Below, piece by piece: positions 26,984 to 36,278 of a stretch of DNA of 39,657 nucleotides (positions are counted from its first letter, which is position 1; every line of letters starts with the position of its first letter). The position numbers and the translations under genes are program-made. The notes beneath the pieces were generated by a model that was not told the DNA's origin, did not search any database, and saw only the letters and a list, made by a program, of their open reading frames with translations. Origin of the DNA: Chloroflexota bacterium (GTDB taxonomy: Bacteria > Chloroflexota > Chloroflexia > JAMCWQ01); assembly GCA_023480825.1 (NCBI GenBank), contig JAMCWQ010000088.1, positions 1-39,657 of the forward strand, read 5' to 3'.

Positions 26984-28828
26984 CTATTGCCGTAGCTTAG
27001 CTGCCTCCGGTATGAGATCAGACAAGTCCAGCCTCATCAGCGTGTCATCGGAGGGTACGCCCTTGTTATCCCACCCGCTGATGGCGTAGAACTCCTCCAG
27101 CATGCTATCGAAGTCAGCAGGATTCACCAAAGAGCCCTTTTTCGGCCCATCGGGGACGGGCTCTGAGAAGATCCGCCTTGGTGCGCTGTCGTCTTTTCGA
27201 GTGAAACCGAAGCGGCCGTTGATAACCCGCGTCAGATTGAACACACGCTCCGTTACTAGCGCCAAATCGTCCCCCGTCCGTTTCTTGCCGGTCGCGGCGC
27301 TGACCAACGCAGCATAATCGTCGAGTTCCAGCGAGTAAGACACGAAGCGGCATTGGCCCAGGATATCGGGCGTGGAACGCCTGATCTGGCTCTGCTTGAC
27401 CAAAGCAGCTTTGCCCTGAGGGGTATCCCAGTCACCAACGAAAAAGTCCATCTGCCAGACCCTGTTGTGATCCGATCCCCTATCGACGATGGCGTAGCCA
27501 AGCACTTGACCCATGCCGCCCCGGGTCTCATAGCCGGATTGCTCCAGGCCTTTAGCGTGCATAGCGAAGCTTTCGCTGCCCTTGCCGATGACTGCCGCCG
27601 CAGAGCGCACACCTTGGGCCAAGGTATCGCCAATCCCCTCCCGGTGGGCGATTGCCTCAATAGCCCAAAGATAGGCCGGCTCGTTGCCGAATCGAAGTTG
27701 TTGGCCGCCGGTGGCGCTGTCATCGACGATGCCGCGTTCGTAACACTCCATGGCGAAGGCGACGATATTGCCCGTGGAGATGGCATCAAGCCCAAGGTCG
27801 TCACAGAGATAGTTCGCCCGAATAACAGCGTCCAGGTTGGATATCCCGCAGTTCGATCCAAGCAGGGCCAGAATCTCGTACTCGGGGCCGTCGACGCGGG
27901 TCCCAGCATACGGCCCGTCGTCTATCACGCAATAGGTGCCGCACACTACGCTACAGCCAAAGCACGCCTTGTTCTTGACAAATCGCGTCTGCCGCATAAG
28001 CTCGCCACTAATGGACTCCGCGTGCTCGAACCAGCCGCTCTGGAAGTTGCGCGTTGGCAAGCAGCCTACCTCATTGCTCATTATTACGTGCTCCGCGGTG
28101 CCTCCCTCTCTCCATTGCTTGGTGGAAGGTAATTCCTGAAGCCGCTTATACAGGGCCGATACCTGGCTGCGAAACTCCGCAGGATCCGCTAAGTGTATGG
28201 AGCCGGAGCCACGCACCGCTATGGCCTTTACTTTCTTCGAGCCCATAATTGCTCCCATGCCGGTCCGCCCCGCCTGGCGCCCAAAATCGTGCCCGATGCA
28301 GGCAACATTCACCAAGTTTTCGCCTGCCGGGCCGATGCACAGCACCTGCGTCTCCTCGCCGAGGTTGTCCTTGATCCGGCTCTCGGTCTCGAAGCACCCC
28401 AGCCCCCAAAGTGCGGAGGCATCCATGAACTGAACCTTGTTGTCTTCGATGGATAGTGTCACCGGAGTGGATGCTAGACCCCGTAGGATGATGACATCGT
28501 AACCGGCGAATTTGATCTCCGGGCCGATATGCCCTCCGATTGTGCTGTCACCATAGCCCCGCGTGGCGGGAGACCGGCTGATGATGCTCAGTTTTGACCC
28601 GGTAGGGGAGGCGGTGCCGGTCAAAGGCCCAGTTGCCAGAATGAGCAAGTTGTCCGCCGAGAGAGGATCGGTTTCCGGAGGTAGTAGGTCGTAGAGAAGC
28701 TTGGCGCCGAATCCTCTGGCGCCGAGAAAGCGCGAGGCAAGGTCCTCCGGAAGGTCTCGCACCTCGCTGCTTCGAGATGTGAGGTCGACAGTCAGGATGC
28801 GCCCTATATAACCGTTCTTAGTGGACAT
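26984..28828 (-). CDS. Tungsten-containing aldehyde ferredoxin oxidoreductase family protein (paralog 1)
   Basis: RFLGARGFGAKLLYDLL, FATGPLTGT-type motif, GYGDSTIGGHIGPEIKFAGYDVIILRG, GPAGENLV, CFGCSVVC cluster motif, distal GQCRFVSY Cys. Confidence 0.95.
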   Translation of the reverse strand: MSTKNGYIGRILTVDLTSRSSEVRDLPEDLASRFLGARGFGAKLLYDLLPPETDPLSADNLLILATGPLTGTASPTGSKLSIISRSPATRGYGDSTIGGHIGPEIKFAGYDVIILRGLASTPVTLSIEDNKVQFMDASALWGLGCFETESRIKDNLGEETQVLCIGPAGENLVNVACIGHDFGRQAGRTGMGAIMGSKKVKAIAVRGSGSIHLADPAEFRSQVSALYKRLQELPSTKQWREGGTAEHVIMSNEVGCLPTRNFQSGWFEHAESISGELMRQTRFVKNKACFGCSVVCGTYCVIDDGPYAGTRVDGPEYEILALLGSNCGISNLDAVIRANYLCDDLGLDAISTGNIVAFAMECYERGIVDDSATGGQQLRFGNEPAYLWAIEAIAHREGIGDTLAQGVRSAAAVIGKGSESFAMHAKGLEQSGYETRGGMGQVLGYAIVDRGSDHNRVWQMDFFVGDWDTPQGKAALVKQSQIRRSTPDILGQCRFVSYSLELDDYAALVSAATGKKRTGDDLALVTERVFNLTRVINGRFGFTRKDDSAPRRIFSEPVPDGPKKGSLVNPADFDSMLEEFYAISGWDNKGVPSDDTLMRLDLSDLIPEAAKLRQ

Positions 28829-28939
28829 ACTTGCCTCCTATCGGGTCACTGCCAAACGACGAACAACTTGATATGGGCGGGAGATTCAGTCCTGCGGGAG
28901 CCCCCGCGGCACTTGCTCGATAACCACCGGAGCGCGGCC

Positions 28940-28967
28940 AGTATAGCACAAACCAATAGGCACGCAA
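28940..28967 (-). promoter_or_regulatory. Promoter for AOR paralog 1
   Basis: Minus strand TTGCGT-16 bp-TATACT in the gap between the two AOR genes. Confidence 0.6.
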
Positions 28968-28971
28968 GCCA

Positions 28972-30828
28972 TCACCGGCCGCGTTCACGTAGCCTCAATG
29001 CTTCACCAGCCATGTCCTCGAGGTCAAGCGCTCGCAGGTGCTCTGGTGTCGGCAGGCCATTCGTATCCCAACCACTCACTCTGTAGAACTCATCCAGCAT
29101 GGCCTCAAATTCGGCTCGTTTCACGATACACCCCTGTCGCGGGCCATCCGGCACGGGCTCTTCAAAGACGCGATCGGGAGCCCTATCATCGGCGCGGGTG
29201 AACCCGAAGCGGTAGTTGATGAGTCGAGCCACGTTGTAGACACGTTCCGCGACTTCCTCGATCCTGGGGGCTTCCCACTGTTCTCCGGTGCCTGCCGTCA
29301 GTAGCTCTGCGTAGTCTTGCAGCTTGAAGGGGTAAGAAGCGTACCGGCACACATCCAGCAGATCAGGCGCCGAGCGTTCGATCTGGCTTTGCCTGGCCGC
29401 GGCTCCCTTGCCTTCCGGCACGCGCCATGGACCCATGTAGAAATCGGGGTGCCACATGCGATTATGGTCCGATCCCCGGTCGGCAATAGCGTGTCCGAGA
29501 GCCTGTCCCATGCCGGCGCGTGTCTCATAGCCAGCCTGCTCCAATCCCTTGCAGTGCAAAGCCAGCTTATCGGCTCCTCTGCCCAGAGTCGTGCTTGCCG
29601 ACCTCACACCCTCTGCGAGCACATCGCCAAGACCTTGCCGGAAGGCAATGGAACTGATCACCTGCAGAGCCGCCTCTTGTTGGCCAAAACGAAGAGGCTG
29701 ATTGCCCACTTCGCTGTCACTGATTATGCCTCGCTCGTAGCACTCCATGGCGAAGGCGACGATATTGCCTGTGGAGATGGCATCAAGCCCAAGGTCGTCG
29801 CAGAGTTGGTTTGCCCGGACAACGTATTTGAGATCAAGAATGCCGCAGTTGGAGCCGAGCATGGCAATTACTTCGTACTCGGGCCCATCTACTGCTGCCC
29901 CGGCGTAGGGTCCGTCTTTCACCTCGCACCACAGGCCGCAAATCTGGCTGCAGCCAAAGCAAGCCCGATTCCTGACGAAGATAGTATTGGCGAGGCAATC
30001 GGCGTTTATGGTGCTGGTGTCTTCCAACCATCCAGTCTGGAAATTGCGCACTGGTAAACAGGATGTCTCCTTGCTCAATTCCACAAATTGCGCGGTACCC
30101 TCTCGCCGCCATTGACGAGTGGTCGGCACGGACTGGAGATAGTCGTGCATGGAAAGGGCTTTCTGACGAAAGGCTCCGGGGTTCGCCAAGGTTACTCCCT
30201 TAGTGCCTTGGACGGCAATCGCTTTGACGTTTTTCGACCCCAGAATGGCGCCCATGCCGGTCCGCCCCGCCTGGCGGCCGAAATGGTGGCCGATGCACGC
30301 GAACTTCACCATGTTCTCGCCAGCCGGACCGATACAAAGCACCTTAGCATCTTCACCTAAAGAGTTGATAACACCGCTTTCCGTCTCGGTGCATCCCTTT
30401 CCCCAAAGCGAGGAGGCATCAAGGAAGCGGACGCGATCGTCTTGAATGTGCACGGTGACCGGCTGCTCGCTGCGGCCTTTCAAGATTAGAACATCGTACC
30501 CGGCGAACTTGATTTCCGCGCCGATTTGGCCGCCTACGTTGCTATCGGCATAGCCCCGTGTGAGTGGCGACCGGCTGGTAATGGTCAGCCTGGAGCCTGG
30601 CGCTAGGGTTCCAGTGAGGGGCCCGGTGGCGAATATCATGATATTGCCGGTGGATAGCGGGTCCACATCCGGCGCCAGCCGGTCGTACAGGAGTTTGGCT
30701 CCAAACCCTCTCCCGCCTAGGAAGCGTTTCGGCAAATCATCCGGAAGGTCTTCCACCCAGCTTGTCCTATCGGTGAGATCGATATTGAGGATTCTCCCCA
30801 CGTAGCCGTGTTTATTGGCCATTTTCAT
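28972..30828 (-). CDS. Tungsten-containing aldehyde ferredoxin oxidoreductase family protein (paralog 2)
   Basis: RFLGGRGFGAKLLYDRL, FATGPLTGTLAPGSRLTITSRSPLTRGYADSNVGGQIGAEIKFAGYDVLILKG, CFGCSQIC, DVCRYASY. Start trimmed from 30966: a TATACT -10 (~30890) lies inside the longer ORF and homology with paralog 1 begins at MANKHGYVGRIL. Confidence 0.95.
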   Translation of the reverse strand: MKMANKHGYVGRILNIDLTDRTSWVEDLPDDLPKRFLGGRGFGAKLLYDRLAPDVDPLSTGNIMIFATGPLTGTLAPGSRLTITSRSPLTRGYADSNVGGQIGAEIKFAGYDVLILKGRSEQPVTVHIQDDRVRFLDASSLWGKGCTETESGVINSLGEDAKVLCIGPAGENMVKFACIGHHFGRQAGRTGMGAILGSKNVKAIAVQGTKGVTLANPGAFRQKALSMHDYLQSVPTTRQWRREGTAQFVELSKETSCLPVRNFQTGWLEDTSTINADCLANTIFVRNRACFGCSQICGLWCEVKDGPYAGAAVDGPEYEVIAMLGSNCGILDLKYVVRANQLCDDLGLDAISTGNIVAFAMECYERGIISDSEVGNQPLRFGQQEAALQVISSIAFRQGLGDVLAEGVRSASTTLGRGADKLALHCKGLEQAGYETRAGMGQALGHAIADRGSDHNRMWHPDFYMGPWRVPEGKGAAARQSQIERSAPDLLDVCRYASYPFKLQDYAELLTAGTGEQWEAPRIEEVAERVYNVARLINYRFGFTRADDRAPDRVFEEPVPDGPRQGCIVKRAEFEAMLDEFYRVSGWDTNGLPTPEHLRALDLEDMAGEALRLRERGR

Positions 30829-31117
30829 TGCCTGCCATACGTCGTATTCGTCCCGGAGTTGTGCAAGTCTACTTCTGAACCGCATTGCTAGTATACCAGG
30901 ACGCGGGCATATGTTCTTCAGGAAGTGGGCGAAGGAGCGAGCAGGTAGCCCATTGCCAGTAGCCATTACTCTCCTCAGCCATCCCCACCCCGACCATCAC
31001 CGCACGCGGGGAGGGAGCTGCTCTCCAAGAATTGTATTCTCTGCCGTCAGCAGTGATATACTGGCTGCGTCTTTCTCGAATTCACAGGATTTCCTGTTCC
31101 GCTAAAGGAGGTAGTTG

Positions 31118-32476
31118 GTGGACGAACGCAGCCTAACCGAGCGTTTGGCTGATTTCCTGATCGACACCGTTTCGCGAGAAGTGACCGCCGAAGATCAGGC
31201 TCAAGCTGAGTTGTATTTCCTGGATTGGCTTGGGTCAGCGGCGGCGGGTACTGCTACAACTCAAGGGACGATCTTCCTTGGCTGGGCAGGGAGACAAGGG
31301 GGAAGCGGCGCTGAGGTTGTCGGGAGTGACGCAGAGCTGGCCCCGGCTTCCGCTGCCTTTGTGAATGGGGGTCTCTCGCATATCGTCGAGATGGATGATC
31401 TGGACCGGCGCTCGGTGGTTCATCCCGGATGCGTGGTGTTTCCTGCCGCTCTGGCGGTCGCACAGAATGTTCGAGCCAGTGGGCGCTCACTGCTAACAGC
31501 GGCTATCGGCGGCTACGAGGTGGCGGTGCGGGTTGGAGAGGCAATCGGGCGCTCCCACTACAACCGCTGGCACAACACCGCTACCTGCGGGGTCTTCGGC
31601 GCGGCGGCTGCCGCCGGCCTTCTGCTGGGCTTGCAGAGAGAGCAGTTGGTGTGGGCATTCGGCAATGCTGGGTCAGTGGCCGGGGGGCTATGGCAGTTCA
31701 TCCAGGAGGGGGCCATGAGCAAACACTGGCATGCCGCCACTGCTGCCAGGTGCGGCGTGACGGCCGCCGAGTTGGCGGAGAGCGGATTCACCGGGCCGAA
31801 GTTTATACTCGAAGGGACGCGAGGCATCTTTGCGTCCATGTCCACCGATTCCCAGCCCCAAGCCATCACCAAGGACATGGATTATCGGCCCTGGCGTCCG
31901 AAGATGGCAGGGGTGTCTTTGAAACCCTATTCGTCGTGCAGGCATACTCATTCTGCTGTGGACGCCGCTTTGCGGTTGCGGCCCAGGCTCGCCCTGCCGC
32001 ATGGCCAGATTGCGTCGATTCGTCTGGATATTTACTCGGAAGCGATCGCCATTGCCGGAAGCGCCGATCCGCAGTCCGGTTTCGAAGCCAAGTTCAGCCT
32101 CCCCTACTGTGTGGCCTGCGCTCTAGCGAAAGGCCGGCTTGGCCTGGCGGAATTCGAGCCGCCGGTCGTTTTCGATCCGGATATCAGGGCACTGATGAAG
32201 CGAATAGTCGTTTCCGAGGATCCGGAGCTGACGGCGCTATACCCGGCGCTCTGGGGGGCTCACTTACGGATAGACGAATGCGATGGTGGAAGCATCGAAG
32301 AAGAGGTGATGGCGCCGCGAGGCGATCCCGAGAACCCAATGCTACCGGAGGATGTCGAGGCAAAGTTCCTCTCCCTCTTGAAAGGGACGGCGCTGGAGGC
32401 CAAGGCCGGGCAGTTGATCGAGAAATGCAGGAGCGTTCATGAGGGCGGTGTAGACAGGGATTTCTTGCGGGGATAG
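31118..32476 (+). CDS. MmgE/PrpD family protein
   Basis: DWLGSAAAGTATTQG, FVNGGLSHIVEMDDLDRRSVVHPGCVVFPAALAVAQ, AIGGYEVAVRVGEAIGRSHYNRWHNTATCGVFGAAAAAG, SMSTDSQ, LKPYSSCRHTHSAVDAAL. GTG start with AAAGGAGG SD. Confidence 0.93.
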   Translation: MDERSLTERLADFLIDTVSREVTAEDQAQAELYFLDWLGSAAAGTATTQGTIFLGWAGRQGGSGAEVVGSDAELAPASAAFVNGGLSHIVEMDDLDRRSVVHPGCVVFPAALAVAQNVRASGRSLLTAAIGGYEVAVRVGEAIGRSHYNRWHNTATCGVFGAAAAAGLLLGLQREQLVWAFGNAGSVAGGLWQFIQEGAMSKHWHAATAARCGVTAAELAESGFTGPKFILEGTRGIFASMSTDSQPQAITKDMDYRPWRPKMAGVSLKPYSSCRHTHSAVDAALRLRPRLALPHGQIASIRLDIYSEAIAIAGSADPQSGFEAKFSLPYCVACALAKGRLGLAEFEPPVVFDPDIRALMKRIVVSEDPELTALYPALWGAHLRIDECDGGSIEEEVMAPRGDPENPMLPEDVEAKFLSLLKGTALEAKAGQLIEKCRSVHEGGVDRDFLRG

Positions 32477-32513
32477 ACCTTGGCGGGCCCGGTTCCACTC
32501 CGCTGCCCGGCAA

Positions 32514-32541
32514 TTGCATTGTGACGGCAATATGATATAGT
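32514..32541 (+). promoter_or_regulatory. Promoter for the SH3b protein gene
   Basis: TTGCAT-16 bp-TATAGT. Confidence 0.55.
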
Positions 32542-32629
32542 TCTCCTGTGGTTCTATCTTGTTCAATCACGGGCGGCAGAGCGGCGGAGCCGGTGGCTGC
32601 CTGTTCATCATAGGGGGAGCCAATCCACG

Positions 32630-33196
32630 ATGCCAGATCCCAGACGTGCTCGCAGAACTGACAACTTGGGCGAAGGGGTGGGCCGGCCAGTCGCTTACCA
32701 CCAGAAGGGTAGCAACCGCGCTGGTCGTAAGACCCCACCGAAGAGGCCGGGAGCCTTTCTCGTGGCCGCCGTCATGCTTTCCACAGCGGCCTTAGGTGTG
32801 CTTGCCTTTCTGTTTCTCAGCTCATCAGTCCCGGAGATAAGTCTTCCAGGTGCCGCCGCGGCTAACACAGCCACTGCCACGGTGACTGCGGCTGCCGCGT
32901 TGGAGACCGCGACGGCCTATCCAACGGCTTCTTCAGTCGGAACTGCCACTGCAACGCCAGCTGCCACTGCTGAGGCAGGACTGGAAGTTGGCGGCACCGG
33001 TGGCAGGGGCGTGTACATGCGGGCGAAACCTAGCTCCTCGGCCCAGCCCGTGGTATCGTTGGAGGAAGGAGCCAAGGTGAAGATTATTGGCGAGGACGTA
33101 GCCGCGGACGGGTACACATGGCGGAACGTCGAAGACAGTCAGGGCAACCGCGGCTGGATTGTGTCGAACTTCCTCGTCAAGGTGCCTACTCCTTAG
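32630..33196 (+). CDS. Membrane-anchored SH3b-domain protein with Thr/Ala-rich linker
   Basis: TM (GAFLVAAVMLSTAALGVLAFLFL), TA-rich linker, SH3b-like GVYMRAKPSSSAQPVVSLEEGAKVKIIGE...WRNVEDSQGNRGWIVSNFLV. Confidence 0.8.
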   Translation: MPDPRRARRTDNLGEGVGRPVAYHQKGSNRAGRKTPPKRPGAFLVAAVMLSTAALGVLAFLFLSSSVPEISLPGAAAANTATATVTAAAALETATAYPTASSVGTATATPAATAEAGLEVGGTGGRGVYMRAKPSSSAQPVVSLEEGAKVKIIGEDVAADGYTWRNVEDSQGNRGWIVSNFLVKVPTP

Positions 33197-34092
33197 AGCA
33201 GGCCGGCCTCTGCGAATATGCTTCGCAGCTTCTCGCGGTCGGCCTCGTCTAGCGGTAGTAGCGGCGACCGGACCGGGCCACCGTAGAATCCCTTTAGGTC
33301 CATTGCCACCTTCAGTCCGGGAACCCCGAATTTGCTCGTGACTGCGGCGTTGGGCCGGATTAGCCGTAGCTGCAATTCCTTGGCCTCGTTATGCCTGCCT
33401 TCCCGGAATGCCTGATGAAGCTCCGTGACAGCGTTCGGGACAACGTTAGCCAATGCCGCCACGACCCCGGTGGCACCAACGCAGAGTGCAGGATACAGGA
33501 AGGATGCCGACCCGGCAATGGACTTGAATGATGGCCGGGCAAAGCGGATTACCTCGCCCATTTTCACCACGTTGCCGGTGCTGTCCTTCATGCCGGCGAT
33601 GTTGGGGTGCTCGGAGAGCTTGATCAGGGTCTCAGCCCCGAGATCGATGCCTGTGAAGGCTGGCATATTGTAGATGAGGACCGGTATGGGAGATGCATCC
33701 GCTACGGAGAAGTAATGGTTTGCCAGCGCCTTTTCGTCCATGCGAGGGCGGTAGTAATGAGGAGTGATTACTAATGCAGCCTGGGCTCCGAGTTCCGCCA
33801 TCTTGCGAGTGAGAGCGATGGTGCCGCGAGTGGACTCGCTTCCTGTGCCGGCTATCAGCTCTTTGTCCGCCGGCAGGTGCTCGGCTACAGTGGCCACAAC
33901 ATCCAGTTTTTCCTTCTCAGTGAGGGTTACATACTCGCCATTGGAGCCTAGAGCCACTAGACCGGCCAGTGCTGTTGACGACCAGATGGCGACGTTCTTC
34001 TTGAGTGAGTTAAGGTCTAGCTCTCCATCAGAATTGAAAGGCGTGGCAATCGGTGGATACACGCCGTCGAGGGACAATGGTCTACGCGGCAT
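33193..34092 (-). CDS. DapA-family (dihydrodipicolinate synthase/N-acetylneuraminate lyase superfamily) aldolase
   Basis: GVYPPIATPFNSDGELDL, GLVALGSNGEYVTLTEKEKL, YNMPAFTGIDL, IAGMKDSTGNV (Schiff-base Lys). Confidence 0.92.
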   Translation of the reverse strand: MPRRPLSLDGVYPPIATPFNSDGELDLNSLKKNVAIWSSTALAGLVALGSNGEYVTLTEKEKLDVVATVAEHLPADKELIAGTGSESTRGTIALTRKMAELGAQAALVITPHYYRPRMDEKALANHYFSVADASPIPVLIYNMPAFTGIDLGAETLIKLSEHPNIAGMKDSTGNVVKMGEVIRFARPSFKSIAGSASFLYPALCVGATGVVAALANVVPNAVTELHQAFREGRHNEAKELQLRLIRPNAAVTSKFGVPGLKVAMDLKGFYGGPVRSPLLPLDEADREKLRSIFAEAGLL

Positions 34093-34156
34093 ACTGGGCG
34101 CCTCCTTGAGCTGTTATCAGTCGAAGTCTATCACCCGAGAAACCCGGTGGTCAACG

Positions 34157-35608
34157 CTAGCCGGTGGAGACAGGGAGGATGACGCTGAACGTACTGCCTA
34201 GTCCGGCCTGACTGGTTACTCTCGCCGCTCCGCCGTGTAGCTCGGCCAGTTGCTTCACGATTGCCAGCCCGATTCCTGATCCTCCTCGTGCCCGGGAGCG
34301 CGAGCGGTCGGTTCGGTAGAAGCGATCGAATACGTAAGGCAGGTCCTCGGCGTCTATTCCACAACCGTTGTCGGTGACTGCTATCTCGGCCATGGCCTTC
34401 GCCTCGCCAGTTACGAGCGGCCGTATACTTACGGCCACCTTTCCCCCGTCAGGTGTGTAACGAATGGCATTGGAGATCAGGTTACGTACAATCTGTGATA
34501 CGCGATCGGGATCGACATTCAGCAAGGGCAGCTTGTTGTCGGTCTGTAGCTCCACGGCAATTCGTTTTTCCTCTGCTTCTGAACGCTGGCCGGAAATCAC
34601 CTTCCCAACCAGGTCGCCTAGGTTAGTCGGTTGCCTATGTAGTTTCAACTGGCCGCTCTCGGCCAGCGACAGCTCCCGCAGGTCCCCGACGAGCCTGTTC
34701 AGAAGAAGGCTCTCGTCGTGTAGCGACTTGATATTGTCCCTTGTGGGCTGCACCACACCGTCCATCATCGCCTCCAGGTTGCCCTGAAGCACTGTCAGAG
34801 GGGTCCTCAGTTCGTGCGCTATGTCGGCGACCATCACTCGACGCGTCTTCTCGTTCTGGGATAGGTTTTCGGCCATCCGGTTGAAGGTCTCGGCTAGTTC
34901 CCCGATCTCATCCTTGGACTTCAAGTGCACGCGTTGGGACAGGTCGCCCGACGCTATTCGCTTTGCGGCATGCGTTAGTCTCCGGACCGGTGAAGTGATT
35001 TGGGTCATGAACACTATGCCGAGGATGAGCGCCAGCGCTCCGGATACTCCGCCTGCCAGCAGCAGGGAATGGTTGAACGAGTCCACGAAGTTCTGCTCTG
35101 CTGTCCCCAGCACTTGGATCCCTCCGCTAACCATTTGTTGGTGCATGGAGCCCATTCCGTTTCCCATGCCCATCATGCCGTTTCCTTGCCCGGCAGACAT
35201 GGGCACCGAGGAGACGTAGATGGCGCCTACGGTTTGGCCGTTAGATATCACGGGCGCGAAGGCTTCGTAATCTAGAGACTGCATGTCCACGTGCAGGAGT
35301 GCGGGTCTCGATGCCGCAACGTCATTCCCGCTGGCGTCTACCAAGACCCAGTCGCTCACTATGCCTGCCGGCTCGGAAGACATGAAGCTGGTAACGCCGT
35401 CCCAACTGCCATTCTTGGAGTAGAGATCGGCGAGCCCCGTCGCCAGATGGTCCGCCTGGGCCTGCGGATCAGATTGTAGATAAGTCGTGAATTCGGAGAC
35501 CATGCTTCGGTTGGCCACGAGCGCCACAGTCCCGATGGCCAATAGCACAACCAGGGCAAAAGCTAGAGTCAGTTTGAGGTTCAGGCTACGAAACATTGCA
35601 CCCTTCAA
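34157..35608 (-). CDS. Sensor histidine kinase (TM-sensor-TM-HAMP-HisKA-HATPase) with Met-rich extracytoplasmic loop
   Basis: HAMP (SPVRRLTHAAKRIASGDLSQRV), VADIAHELRTPLTVLQGNLEAMMDG, NLISNAIRYTPDGG, VTDNGCGIDAEDLPYVFDRFYR, GSGIGLAIVKQL. Confidence 0.96.
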   Translation of the reverse strand: MKGAMFRSLNLKLTLAFALVVLLAIGTVALVANRSMVSEFTTYLQSDPQAQADHLATGLADLYSKNGSWDGVTSFMSSEPAGIVSDWVLVDASGNDVAASRPALLHVDMQSLDYEAFAPVISNGQTVGAIYVSSVPMSAGQGNGMMGMGNGMGSMHQQMVSGGIQVLGTAEQNFVDSFNHSLLLAGGVSGALALILGIVFMTQITSPVRRLTHAAKRIASGDLSQRVHLKSKDEIGELAETFNRMAENLSQNEKTRRVMVADIAHELRTPLTVLQGNLEAMMDGVVQPTRDNIKSLHDESLLLNRLVGDLRELSLAESGQLKLHRQPTNLGDLVGKVISGQRSEAEEKRIAVELQTDNKLPLLNVDPDRVSQIVRNLISNAIRYTPDGGKVAVSIRPLVTGEAKAMAEIAVTDNGCGIDAEDLPYVFDRFYRTDRSRSRARGGSGIGLAIVKQLAELHGGAARVTSQAGLGSTFSVILPVSTG

Positions 35609-36278
35609 ATCGGTAACCTACGCCGTAGACTGTGACGATGCACTTGGGCCTCTGAGGATCATCTTCGATCTTCTGGCGAAGGTTCTTGACGTGAACGTCG
35701 ATAGTCCTCTCGAAAGATTCGAAGGACACTCCTTGTGTGAGGTCGAGGAGCTCGGAACGGGTGAAGACACGCCCCTGGTTCCTGGCGAAGATTCCTAGAA
35801 GGGCAAACTCCGTGGGGGTGAGGGCAAGCTCCTCCCCATTTCGCTTCACACTATGCGCCCGCAAATCGATAACGAGGCCGTTGGTCCGGATCTCCTCGCC
35901 TTCGGTGGCGCCGCCAGAGGTCCGCCGGAGCACGGCTTTCACCCGGGCCACCAGTTCCCGTGGGCTGAAGGGCTTGGTGACATAATCGTCGGCGCCCATC
36001 TCGAGGCCGAGCAACTTGTCGACATCCTCCGACCGGGCCGTAAGCATGATCACCGGTATGTTGGAAGTAGCTCGCAACTTGCGAAAGACATCAATGCCAT
36101 CCATCTCAGGGAGATTAAGATCCAGAATGACTAGACCCGGACGCTCGCGGGCCGCGGCCAGCAGAGCTTGCTTGCCATCCTGGGCGACAGCTACATCATA
36201 GCCTTGCTTTTCGAGGTAGGTACGCACCAGGTCCACTATCTTTGGCTCGTCGTCGACCACGAGTATCTTGTTGCTCAC
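35586..36278 (-). CDS. OmpR-family response regulator
   Basis: KILVVDDEPKIVDLVRTYLEKQG, LVILDLNLPEMDGIDVFRKLR, GADDYVTKPFSPRELVARVKAVLRR, winged-helix C-terminus. GTG start at 36278 likely; overlaps the kinase gene. Confidence 0.96.
   Translation of the reverse strand: MSNKILVVDDEPKIVDLVRTYLEKQGYDVAVAQDGKQALLAAARERPGLVILDLNLPEMDGIDVFRKLRATSNIPVIMLTARSEDVDKLLGLEMGADDYVTKPFSPRELVARVKAVLRRTSGGATEGEEIRTNGLVIDLRAHSVKRNGEELALTPTEFALLGIFARNQGRVFTRSELLDLTQGVSFESFERTIDVHVKNLRQKIEDDPQRPKCIVTVYGVGYRFEGCNVS

Noticed and set aside
27353-30057. Plus-strand ORFs of 259 and 246 aa (27353-28132, 29317-30057)
   Set aside because: Antisense shadows of the two AOR genes; their mutual similarity reflects AOR paralogy, not a real duplicated gene.
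30829-30966. N-terminal extension of AOR paralog 2
   Set aside because: A -10 box (TATACT) lies inside it, and AOR homology begins at MANKHGYVGR.
31429-32442. 337-aa ORF in another frame within MmgE/PrpD
   Set aside because: The overlapping frame has clear MmgE/PrpD motifs and SD; this frame's product is Arg/Cys/Trp-rich and motif-free.
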